Origin: Anaerolineae bacterium
GTDB taxonomy: Bacteria > Chloroflexota > Anaerolineae > JAAYZQ01
Length of the DNA stretch: 33,098 nt
Assembly: GCA_016929795.1 (NCBI GenBank)
Contig: JAFGIA010000040.1
Location: forward strand, 1 to 33,098
Reading direction: 5' to 3'
Every line of letters starts with the position of its first letter. The first letter of the stretch is position 1. Both the position numbers and the translations under genes were made by a program. Positions 15,874 through 23,731 of the stretch are shown here, one piece after another. Under the pieces are notes generated by a model. It made no database searches and was not told the origin of the DNA. It saw nothing but the letters and a program-made list of their open reading frames with translations.

Positions 15874-15906
15874 GCCCCGGCCGATAGGCCCCGGCCGATA
15901 GGCCCC
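15865..15906. repeat. Three tandem 14-bp repeats at the end of hdrB
   Basis: GGCCGATAGGCCCC occurs three times without mismatch (15865-15878, 15879-15892, 15893-15906). The first copy supplies the last codons and TAG stop of hdrB, and the following copies repeat a TAG. The remaining ~160 bp up to hdrA2 hold no recognisable gene. Confidence 0.9.
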
Positions 15907-16069
15907 GACCATGAGGCAGACCCATGGCAATCTCTCTGCTCATGTGGAGCCACTGGCCGGCATAATAGACGCCGACCCGGGTCCGCGCAGGGCAACGTCT
16001 GACTTTCGTCCTGGACACGGAGAAGCGCATCACTGCACAACCGGGAGAGCCTAGACGAGGGAGCGACCG

Positions 16070-19000
16070 ATGACCGAGTTGGAAGCAACTACGACAAACC
16101 GGACACCCATTGGCGCCGCGCTGGTCGTGGGCGGCGGCATCGCCGGCGTTCAGGCCGCGCTCGACCTGGCCGAGTCGGGCGTAAAGGTCTACCTGGTCGA
16201 ACGCACTCCGGCGATCGGCGGCAAGATGGCCCAGCTCGACAAGACCTTCCCGACCAACGACTGTGCCATGTGCATCCTCTCTCCCAAGCTGGTCGAAACT
16301 GGCCGCCACCGCAACATCGAGATCTTGCCCACCACCGACCTGCTGCGGTTGGAGGGCGAGCCGGGGCATTTCCGTGCTCTCCTCCGGCGGCGGCCGCGCT
16401 ATATCGACCTGGACAAATGCACGGCCTGTAACGACTGCGTCGACGTGTGTCCTGTCACGGTGCCCAGCGAATTCAACCAGGGACTCTCGACGCGCAAGGC
16501 CACCTACAAGCCCTACCCGCAGGCAGTGCCGAGCGCCTACGTCATCTCCAAGAAGGGAACCAGCCCGTGCAAGGCCACCTGCCCCGCGGGCACAAGTGCT
16601 CAGGGCTACATAGCCCTCATCGCCGAGCGCCGCTACGAGGAAGCGCTGGAGGTCATCAAGCAATACAACCCCTTCCCGGCCACCGTCGGCCGCGTCTGCC
16701 ATCACCCGTGCGAGACCGAGTGCAATCGCGGCAAGCTCGACAGCCCCGTAGCCATCTGCGCACTGAAACGGTTCGTGGCCGACACAGTGTATGCAAGTAG
16801 GGAATTGGGGAGCGGCGAGCTGGGCAGCAGGCAACTCAGGGCCTACCCAGAGGCACCGAGCGAGCTGCCGCCAGAAGAGCGGCGGCGCGTGGCCATTGTC
16901 GGGGCGGGACCGACGGGCCTGACGGCCGCCCACTTTCTGGCGCGCATGGGCTACCAGGTGACCGTTTTCGAGGCGCTGCCCGTCGCCGGCGGCATGGCAC
17001 GCGTCGGCATCCCTGCCTACCGCCTGCCGCGCGAGGTGCTGAACTACGAGATCGACGAGATTCTAAAGCTCGGCGTCGATCTGAAGCTGGAGCATCCCAT
17101 TCGCGACGTCAACCACCTGTTCAAAGACGGCTTTGTCGCCGTCTTTCTCGCCATCGGCGCGCACGAGCCACAGAAGCTGCAGATCCCTGGCGAGGACGTG
17201 ACCAAGGGCGTGTTTCATGGCGTCCCCTTCTTGCGCGCCGTCGCTCTCGGGCAGAAGGCGCGCCTGGGACGCCGCGTCGTCGTCGTCGGCGGTGGAAATA
17301 CGGCCATCGACACGGCCCGCACTGCGTTGCGCCTCGGCTCGCGTGAGGTGACCCTTGTCTACCGGCGCACGCGCGCCGAGATGCCCGCCAACGAGTGGGA
17401 GATCGACGAGGCACTGGAAGAGGGCGTCCGCCTCGAAGCACTGGTCCAGCCGGTCGAAGTCATCCCTTCGGACGACGGCTATATCCATGCCGTGCGCTGC
17501 GTGCGCATGCGCCTGGGCGAGCCCGACGCCAGCGGCCGGCGGCGGCCCATCCCCATCGAGGGGAGCGAGTTCGAGATCCAGTGCGATGCACTCGTAGCGG
17601 CCATCGCCCAGGCGCCCGAGATCCGCTTTCTCGATCCCGATCACGGCCTCGAGATTACGCGCTGGGGCACCTTCAAGGTCAACCCCGACACCCTCGAGAC
17701 GAACCGCCCCGGCATTTTCGCCGGGGGCGACGCCGCTGCAGGACCGGGTGCGCTGATCGAGGGCATCGCGGCCGGCCGGCGTGGGGCGCTCTCGATCGAC
17801 CGTTACCTGCGCGGCGTGCCGCTCCTCACCCCGCGTGAGCAGCTTCCACTCCCCACAGCCGAGCTGACCGAGCCCGAGATCGCCGCCATGGTGGCGCGCG
17901 GCGAGGTAGACATGCGTCCCCGCGCCGAGACCCCCAAGGCGCCGGTCGACAGCCGTGTGGGTGATTTTCGCGAGGTAGAGCTAGCGCTGAGCGAAGAGCA
18001 GGCGCTGACCGAGGCCCAGCGTTGCCTGAGCTGCGGCCTCTGCTCCGAGTGTTACCAGTGCGTCCTGGCCTGCAAGGCGCACGCCATCGACCACCAGCAG
18101 GCGCCCTACGAGGAAGAGCTGGAGGTCGGCGCCGTCGTCCTGGCCCCGGGCTACCAGTTGTTCGACCCGGCGCGCTATTCAGCCCTCGGCTACGGCCGCT
18201 TCCCCAACGTGTTGACGGCCATGGAGTTCGAGCGTACCCTCTCGGCCTCGGGCCCAACCAGTGGCCACGTCGGCCGCCCCTCAGACCATCGCGATCCAAA
18301 GCGCATCGCGTTCCTCCAGTGCGTCGGCTCGCGCGACCGCGAGCACGAGTATTGCAGTGCCGTGTGCTGCATGTATGCCACCAAGGAGGCTATCCTCGCC
18401 ACCGAGCACGTGCCCGGCGTCGAATGCAGCGTATTCATCATGGACATGCGCGCCTTTAGCAAGGGGTTCGATGGCTATTTCCAGCGCGCGCGCGACAAGT
18501 ACGGCATTCGTTATGTGCGCCAGCGTATCGCTGCCGTCGAAGAGGATCCGGCCACACATGACCTGATCCTGTCCTATCCGGCCGACAATGGCGAGGTGCG
18601 GCGCGAGCGGTTCGACCTGGTGGTGCTCAGCATCGGCATGGAGCCGCCCGAGGGTGCGCGCGATCTGGCAGAGGTCGTCGGGATCGAGCTGAACGAGCAT
18701 GGCTTCTGTCGCACCGAGCCCTTCCATCCCGTCGAGACGACGCGCCCCGGCGTCTTTGTGTGCGGCGCCTTTGCCGAGCCGAAGGACATCCCCGACAGCG
18801 TCATCGAAGCGGGCGGCGCCGCGGCGGCGGCACTGGCGACCATCGGCCAGGCGCGCGGCACCCTCGTCTCGCCCGCCGCATACCCGCCCGAGATCCAAGT
18901 CAAACGGGAGGACGAGCCCCGGATTGGTGTATTCATCTGCTCGTGCGGCAGCAACATCGCCGGCGTCATCGACGTCGCCGCGGTGACCGCCTACGCCGCC

Positions 19001-20647
19001 ACCCTGCCCAACGTCGTGCACGCCGAAAACACCATGTACACCTGCTCGGCCGACTCGCTCACCCTGATCCAGGAGCGAATCCGCGAGCACAGCCTGAATC
19101 GGGTCATCGTCTCGTCGTGCACGCCGCGCACCCACGAGCCGATTTTCCGCGACACAATCCGCCAGGCGGGGCTCAACCCCTACCTCTTCGAGATGGCCAA
19201 CATCCGCGACCAGGACTCGTGGGTCCATGCCCGCTGGCCTGATCGTGCTACCGACAAGGCGAAGGATCTGACCCGCATGGCAGTGGCCCGCGCGCGGCGC
19301 CTCGAGTCGCTCTACACCCAGGAGCAGAGCCTGAGCCACCGGGCGCTGGTCGTCGGCGGCGGCGTGGCAGGCATGAGCGCGTCGCTCAACCTGGCAGGCC
19401 AGGGCTACGACGTCACCCTCGTCGAGCGCGCTGGCGAGCTGGGTGGCATGGCGCGCACGCTCACGGCCACCAACGATGGCCTGGACCCCCGCCAGTTCGT
19501 CGCCGACCTGGTGCACGCCGTCACGACCCACCCGCGCATCGACGTCGTCACGGGCCACGAGGTGCGCAAAACCGAGGGCTTTGTCGGCAATTTCAAAAGC
19601 ACCCTGGCCTCTCACTCCGACCCCACCCAGCGTCTCGTCGAGCATGGCGTCACCCTCATCACCACCGGCGGCGAGGAGTACCGCGGCCCCGCCCACGGCC
19701 TGGGAACCGACCCGCGCATCATCACCCAGCGCGACCTCGAAGACCTGCTGGAACGTTCACACATTTACACGTTCACACCTTCAAACGTCGTCATGCTCCA
19801 ATGCAGCGGCCCCTGGGACGAGCCCGACTCGAGCGTAGGCTATTACTGCAGCCGTATCTGCTGCTCAGTCGCAGTCAAGAATGCCTTGCGAGTGAAGGAG
19901 CAGAACCCTGACACGTCAGTGTACGTCCTCTACAACCGCGACATGCGCGCCTATGGCTACCACGAAGTGGACTATACGCGAGCGCGCGAGGCAGGCGTCG
20001 TCTTTTTGCGCTACGGAGAGGGCACCCGGCCCGAGGTGATAGCGGCCAACGGCGCGCTGCGCATTACGGTGCACGACGAGTTGCTGAACCGGCCTGTAAC
20101 CCTCAGCCCTGACCTGCTCGTCCTGTCGCAGGCGATTGTGCCCGCGGCGGGCAGCCGCGATCTGGCAGAACTGTTCAAGTTCTCGTGCACCCTGGAGGGC
20201 TTTTTCCTGGAGGCTCACGTCAAGCTCCAGCCCGTCGACTTTCCATCCGAGGGCATCTTTCTCGCCGGCACCGCCCACTACCCAAAGGGCATCGACGAGA
20301 CGATTGCCCAGGCGGGTGCGGCGGCAGCGCGCGCCGCGCGCATCCTGTCGCAGGACCACCTCGAGGTCGGTGGTGTCGTGGCCCAGGTGGACCCGGCCAA
20401 GTGTACGGGCTGCCTGACCTGCGTGCGTGTGTGTCCCTTCCACGCCGTGTCGATCAACCCGGCGCTGGTGGGTGTTGGGGGCATCCTGGGCGCGGCCGAA
20501 GTGGCCGCCGCTGCCTGCCGTGGCTGTGGCCTCTGCCCTGCCGAGTGTCCCGCGAAGGCGATCCAGTTGCAGCACTTTACCGACGAACAGGTGTTGGCCA
20601 AAGAAGAAGCGCTCTTTGCCGCGATTGATTTGGCGCTGCTGGGATGA
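16070..20647 (+). CDS. hdrA: HdrA with inserted NfnB/GltD-like NAD(P)H module and second HdrA half (HdrA2)
   Basis: The protein has 1525 residues, against about 650 for a simple HdrA. HdrA sequence starts at VVGGGIAG (19-26), FPTNDCAMCIL (60-70) and a ferredoxin motif (Cys117/120/123/127). At about residue 160 it is interrupted by a GltD/NfnB-type module: CPAGTSAQGYI, the CHHPCETEC cysteines (210-218), FAD motif GAGPTGLTAAHFL (278-290), NAD(P)-binding VVGGGNTAIDTA (405-416) and FAGGDAAAGPG (550-560). HdrA resumes with a Cys-rich block (652-668), CVGSRDREHEYCSAVCC (751-767), and a second half with GGGVAGM (1096-1102). Two C-terminal ferredoxins are at 1445-1455 and 1483-1493. The module should let the Hdr complex use NAD(P)H directly. 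GAGGGAGCGACCG precedes the ATG. Confidence 0.9.
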   Translation: MTELEATTTNRTPIGAALVVGGGIAGVQAALDLAESGVKVYLVERTPAIGGKMAQLDKTFPTNDCAMCILSPKLVETGRHRNIEILPTTDLLRLEGEPGHFRALLRRRPRYIDLDKCTACNDCVDVCPVTVPSEFNQGLSTRKATYKPYPQAVPSAYVISKKGTSPCKATCPAGTSAQGYIALIAERRYEEALEVIKQYNPFPATVGRVCHHPCETECNRGKLDSPVAICALKRFVADTVYASRELGSGELGSRQLRAYPEAPSELPPEERRRVAIVGAGPTGLTAAHFLARMGYQVTVFEALPVAGGMARVGIPAYRLPREVLNYEIDEILKLGVDLKLEHPIRDVNHLFKDGFVAVFLAIGAHEPQKLQIPGEDVTKGVFHGVPFLRAVALGQKARLGRRVVVVGGGNTAIDTARTALRLGSREVTLVYRRTRAEMPANEWEIDEALEEGVRLEALVQPVEVIPSDDGYIHAVRCVRMRLGEPDASGRRRPIPIEGSEFEIQCDALVAAIAQAPEIRFLDPDHGLEITRWGTFKVNPDTLETNRPGIFAGGDAAAGPGALIEGIAAGRRGALSIDRYLRGVPLLTPREQLPLPTAELTEPEIAAMVARGEVDMRPRAETPKAPVDSRVGDFREVELALSEEQALTEAQRCLSCGLCSECYQCVLACKAHAIDHQQAPYEEELEVGAVVLAPGYQLFDPARYSALGYGRFPNVLTAMEFERTLSASGPTSGHVGRPSDHRDPKRIAFLQCVGSRDREHEYCSAVCCMYATKEAILATEHVPGVECSVFIMDMRAFSKGFDGYFQRARDKYGIRYVRQRIAAVEEDPATHDLILSYPADNGEVRRERFDLVVLSIGMEPPEGARDLAEVVGIELNEHGFCRTEPFHPVETTRPGVFVCGAFAEPKDIPDSVIEAGGAAAAALATIGQARGTLVSPAAYPPEIQVKREDEPRIGVFICSCGSNIAGVIDVAAVTAYAATLPNVVHAENTMYTCSADSLTLIQERIREHSLNRVIVSSCTPRTHEPIFRDTIRQAGLNPYLFEMANIRDQDSWVHARWPDRATDKAKDLTRMAVARARRLESLYTQEQSLSHRALVVGGGVAGMSASLNLAGQGYDVTLVERAGELGGMARTLTATNDGLDPRQFVADLVHAVTTHPRIDVVTGHEVRKTEGFVGNFKSTLASHSDPTQRLVEHGVTLITTGGEEYRGPAHGLGTDPRIITQRDLEDLLERSHIYTFTPSNVVMLQCSGPWDEPDSSVGYYCSRICCSVAVKNALRVKEQNPDTSVYVLYNRDMRAYGYHEVDYTRAREAGVVFLRYGEGTRPEVIAANGALRITVHDELLNRPVTLSPDLLVLSQAIVPAAGSRDLAELFKFSCTLEGFFLEAHVKLQPVDFPSEGIFLAGTAHYPKGIDETIAQAGAAAARAARILSQDHLEVGGVVAQVDPAKCTGCLTCVRVCPFHAVSINPALVGVGGILGAAEVAAAACRGCGLCPAECPAKAIQLQHFTDEQVLAKEEALFAAIDLALLG

Positions 20648-20667
20648 TGTCGAATGGAGGGGCAACG

Positions 20668-21120
20668 ATGACCGATTTTGAACCGCAGGTTCTGGGCTTT
20701 GCCTGCCACTACTGCGCCTACGCGGCGGCAGACCTGGCGGGCTCGATGCGGCTCAACTACCCACCCAACGTCAAGGTGCTGCACGTGATGTGCACCGGCA
20801 AGGTGGACATCCTCTACCTGCTGCGCGCCTTTGAAAAGGGGGCCGACGCTGTGTTCGTCGCCGGCTGACTGAAGGGCACCTGTCATTACCTGGAAGGTAA
20901 TCTGGGCGCCGAACGAAGGGTAGCGTACACGAAAAAATTGCTGGCAGAAGTGGGCCTCGAGCCGGAGCGGTTGGATATATTCTACCTGTCGGCATCAGAA
21001 GGCATCCACTTTGCCGAGATTGCCACCGAGATGACCGAGCGCGCTCGACGCCTGGGGCCGAATCCACTGAAAAGAAGCGGCGTGGAGTCGCTGCACGAGG
21101 CGGCGCTGGTTGAGAAATGA
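20668..21120 (+). CDS. mvhD: MvhD-like subunit, predicted selenoprotein (Sec at codon 67)
   Basis: ATG 20668 follows GGAGGGG. The frame is interrupted only by TGA at 20866-20868 and continues to TGA 21120, giving 150 residues if TGA is read as selenocysteine. Before it lie FACHYCAYAAADLAG (Cys13, Cys16) and CTGKVD (Cys42). After it lie LKGTCHYLEGN and LGPNPL, both conserved in the family. The stop falls exactly on the first Cys of the family's C-x4-C motif (Cys77 in MvhD1), giving U-x4-C. A bacterial SECIS-like hairpin follows 16 nt later. Sec-containing MvhD/FrhD/VhuD proteins are known in methanogens and some bacteria. A nonsense mutation is less likely, because both flanks are intact and conserved. 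It is cotranscribed with hdrA2 and metV. Confidence 0.85.
20866..20901 (+). promoter_or_regulatory. UGA(Sec) codon with SECIS-like hairpin
   Basis: TGA 20866-20868 is followed by ATTACCT (20885-20891) and AGGTAAT (20895-20901), a perfect 7-bp stem capped by GGA. The apical loop begins 23 nt after TGA and starts with G, within the range known for bacterial SECIS elements. The stem is coding (H-Y-L-E-G-N). Recognition by SelB is inferred. Confidence 0.65.
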
Positions 21121-21199
21121 TGGAGGCCAAGTGGTGTTGGTGTGCAATCGTGTGTGTGACAGTTCCCTGTGTAAAGGATAACCCAATGGAGGTTGAAGA

Positions 21200-21874
21200 A
21201 TGATAGTAGCTGAACAAAAGCCGCTGGAAGAGATCAGGGCCATGATCGGCGATGCCGAAAAGGTGCTCGTCATGGGCTGCGGCACCTGCGTGACGGTCTG
21301 TTTCGCGGGCGGCGAGAAAGAGGTCTCGATCCTGGCCTCGCAGTTGCGCATGGCGAGCCGCCTCGAGGGCAAGGAAATCGAGGTGCGCGAGATCACCGTG
21401 CAGCGCCAGTGCGAGTACGAGTACAACGAGCTGGCGGCCGATCACATCGCCGACGCCGACATCGTCGTCTCGCTCGCCTGTGGCATCGGGGTGCAGACCG
21501 TCAACGAGCAGTTCCCCCAAAAGCAGACGCTGCCGGGGCTCAACACCTCGGGCTTGAGCCAGCCGACAGAGCAGGGCGTGTGGGCCGAGCGCTGCCAGGC
21601 CTGCGGTGACTGCGTGCTTGACCTGACGGGCGGCCTCTGCCCCATCGCCCGCTGCGCCAAGAGCCTGCTCAATGGCCCATGCGGCGGATCGCAAAACGGC
21701 ATTTGCGAGGTCTATGCGGACAAAGAGACCCCCTGCGTCTGGGACCAGATCTATCACCGCCTCAAGGACCTGGGCCAGCTCGACAAGCTGATGGACGTCC
21801 AACTGGCCAAGAATTGGCATACCAGCCGTGACGGCGGACAGCGGAAAATCGTGCGGGAGGACCTGCGACTATGA
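21200..21874 (+). CDS. metV: MetV, zinc-finger/iron-sulfur partner of methylene-THF reductase
   Basis: The 224-residue protein of the MTHFR_C (MetV) family forms a complex with MetF in acetogens. Cysteines occur in MGCGTCVTVC (Cys27, Cys30, Cys34), in RCQACGDC (Cys132/135/138) and at 147, 152, 161, 169 and 179. LCPIARCAKSLLNGPCGG (147-163) is the family hallmark. These residues bind zinc and/or iron-sulfur clusters and pass electrons to the flavin of MetF. The start ATG follows GGAGGTT. Its stop overlaps the metF start in an ATGA junction, so the two are translated together. Placement directly after mvhD2 repeats the metV-metF-hdr-mvhD grouping of Moorella thermoacetica. Confidence 0.93.
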   Translation: MIVAEQKPLEEIRAMIGDAEKVLVMGCGTCVTVCFAGGEKEVSILASQLRMASRLEGKEIEVREITVQRQCEYEYNELAADHIADADIVVSLACGIGVQTVNEQFPQKQTLPGLNTSGLSQPTEQGVWAERCQACGDCVLDLTGGLCPIARCAKSLLNGPCGGSQNGICEVYADKETPCVWDQIYHRLKDLGQLDKLMDVQLAKNWHTSRDGGQRKIVREDLRL

Positions 21875-22899
21875 GCGAAAATGGATACATTGTAGGCAGC
21901 AACCTGGAAAAAGCACTGCGCGCCGGCTATTTTGTTGCCACCGGCGAGCTCGGCCCACCGCAGAGCGCCGATCGGCACGAGATCGAGCACAAGGCCGGCT
22001 TTCTGAAGGGGATCGTCGAGTCGGTGAACATCACCGACAACCAGACCGCCGTGGTGCGTATGTCATCGATCTCTGTCGCCGTGATGCTGATGGAGCTGGG
22101 CATCGAGCCCAACATCCAGATGACGTGCCGCGATAGAAACCGGATCGCCATCCAGAGCGACCTGCTGGGCGCCCATGCGCTCGGCGTCCAAAACCTGCTC
22201 TGCCTCACCGGCGACCACCAGACCTTTGGCAACCATCCCCAATCCAAGAATGTCCACGATCTCGACTCGATCTCACTCCTCCAGATGTGCCGCGACATGC
22301 GCGACAAAAAGATCTTCCAGTGTGGCGACGCCATCAAGGGCCAGGAGCCGCGCTTCTTCCTGGGCGCGGCAGCCAATCCCTTTGCCGACCCTTTCGACTT
22401 CCGGCCCTACCGCCTCGGGAAAAAGGTGAATGCCGGCGCCGATTTCATCCAGACCCAGCTTATCTTTAACGTGCCCAAGTTCGCCGAGTATATGCGCCGC
22501 GTCGTCGACCTTGGCCTGCACGAAAAGGTGTTTATCCTCGCCGGTGTCGGGCCGATGCGCAGCCTGGGGGCTGCCAGGTACATGGCCACCAAGGTGCCCG
22601 GCATGGATGTCGACCCCGAGTACGTGGAGCGCATGAGGACTTCGACAGACGGGCTGCCCTCGCTGAACGACATCAAGATGATGGAGCCCAAAGAGGCAGC
22701 CGCCGCGCGCAAGGCACGCAAGGAAGCCGCTGAGGCTGAAGGGATCAAGATCTGTGTCGAGATCATCAACGCGTGCAAAGAGATGGAAGGCGTCGCCGGC
22801 GTGCACATCATGGCCATCGAATGGGAAGACGCCGTCGACCAGATCGTGCGCGACGCACAGATCGGTCCCAAATACGACCCGGCACGGCAGAGCGCCTGA
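21871..22899 (+). CDS. metF: Methylenetetrahydrofolate reductase, MetF type
   Basis: The 342-residue TIM-barrel enzyme interconverts 5,10-methylene-THF and 5-methyl-THF, the last step of the Wood-Ljungdahl methyl branch. Recognisable blocks are ATGELGPP near the N-terminus, SVNITDNQTAVVRMSS, NLLCLTGDH, GAAANPF, ADFIQTQLIFN and AGVGPMRSLGAARYM. It is longer than the ~300-residue short MetF because of a Lys/Glu/Ala-rich helix near residues 268-292. It has no C-terminal SAM domain. Metal- and Hdr-linked MetFV forms use reduced ferredoxin or NADH through partner subunits rather than NADPH directly, which fits the neighbouring hdr and mvhD genes. A 153-bp gap with a strong hairpin follows. Confidence 0.93.
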   Translation: MSENGYIVGSNLEKALRAGYFVATGELGPPQSADRHEIEHKAGFLKGIVESVNITDNQTAVVRMSSISVAVMLMELGIEPNIQMTCRDRNRIAIQSDLLGAHALGVQNLLCLTGDHQTFGNHPQSKNVHDLDSISLLQMCRDMRDKKIFQCGDAIKGQEPRFFLGAAANPFADPFDFRPYRLGKKVNAGADFIQTQLIFNVPKFAEYMRRVVDLGLHEKVFILAGVGPMRSLGAARYMATKVPGMDVDPEYVERMRTSTDGLPSLNDIKMMEPKEAAAARKARKEAAEAEGIKICVEIINACKEMEGVAGVHIMAIEWEDAVDQIVRDAQIGPKYDPARQSA

Positions 22900-22956
22900 T
22901 CGGGAGCGACGTATCGCTACGTGACCTCTATTTGTCAGAGCGGATCGATGATCGAG

Positions 22957-23015
22957 AACGCCGAGGGCGCGGAGAACACCCTCGTATGGGGGCTCTTCTC
23001 TGCGGGCTCGGCGTT
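22957..23015. repeat. Nested hairpin between metF and fchA
   Basis: AACGCCGAG (22957-22965) and CTCGGCGTT (23007-23015) are perfect arms. Inside them GCGGAGAA pairs with TTCTCTGC with one wobble. No T-run follows. It may separate expression of the hdr-metVF part from the fchA-folD part, or protect the upstream mRNA end. Confidence 0.55.
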
Positions 23016-23052
23016 TGAATGATTCAGCATTTACACAGGAGGAAAAGGAATT

Positions 23053-23679
23053 ATGGCCTTAACTGACAAACCCATTAGCATCTTTTTGGACGAGCTGGCG
23101 AGTGACTTGCCGGCACCGGGCGGTGGCAGCGTGGCAGCCACTGCCGGCGCCTTGGGCGCAGCCCTGGTGAGCATGGTGTGCAGCCTGACCCTCGGCAAAA
23201 AAGGCTACGAAGACGTGCAGGACGACATCCAGGCCCTGCGCGCCCAGTCCGAAGCGCTGCGCCAGCGCCTCACCGGCCTGCTGGAAAAAGACGTCGAGGC
23301 CTACACCGGCTACTCGGTGGCCGCCAAGATGCCGCGCGCCACCGACGAGGAAAAAGCCGCGCGCGCCATCGCCATGCAGGCGGCGCTCAAAACCGCCACC
23401 GACGTGCCGCTCAGCATCGCCCAGGCCGCCGTCGAGGTGATGGATCTGTGCATGCCGGCGGCCGAAAAGGGGAACAAGTGGGCCGTCAGCGATGCAGGCG
23501 TCGCCGTCCTCATGGCCGAGGCCGCGCTGCGCAGCGCCGCACTGAACGTCCTCATCAACCTGGGCACCCTGAAGGACGAGGAATTCGTCGCCGACCGCCG
23601 CGCCAAGCTCGAGGCGTTGCTCGAAGGCAAAGGCATCATGCGCGACGAGATCTATGATTACGTCGTGAGCAAACTCTAA
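23053..23679 (+). CDS. fchA: Methenyl-THF cyclohydrolase (FchA, FTCD_C family)
   Basis: The 208-residue helical protein of the formiminotransferase-cyclodeaminase C-terminal family opens with ISIFLDELASDLPAPGGGSVAA, the family signature. It ends with LNVLINLGTLKDEEF and a short helix. In acetogens and purine fermenters FchA hydrolyses 5,10-methenyl-THF to 10-formyl-THF (reversible). ATG 23053 has AGGAGGAAAAGG upstream. It is followed after 52 bp by folD. A dedicated cyclohydrolase fits the fact that this FolD lacks the lysine needed for that activity. Free cyclodeaminase activity is an alternative but less likely here. Confidence 0.9.
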   Translation: MALTDKPISIFLDELASDLPAPGGGSVAATAGALGAALVSMVCSLTLGKKGYEDVQDDIQALRAQSEALRQRLTGLLEKDVEAYTGYSVAAKMPRATDEEKAARAIAMQAALKTATDVPLSIAQAAVEVMDLCMPAAEKGNKWAVSDAGVAVLMAEAALRSAALNVLINLGTLKDEEFVADRRAKLEALLEGKGIMRDEIYDYVVSKL

Positions 23680-23731
23680 TATCCAATACCCTTTACCCGT
23701 TACCCGATTCCATAAAGAAAGGAGTCAACCA

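Noticed and set aside
20668..20868. mvhD2 as a truncated or pseudogenised MvhD ending at TGA 20866
   Set aside because: The frame after TGA continues with conserved MvhD sequence for 83 residues, and TGA replaces a ligand Cys exactly. Selenocysteine explains this better than a nonsense mutation.
21186..21203. Five-codon ORF (M-E-V-E-E) overlapping the metV start
   Set aside because: It contains the metV Shine-Dalgarno itself and is too short to separate from chance.
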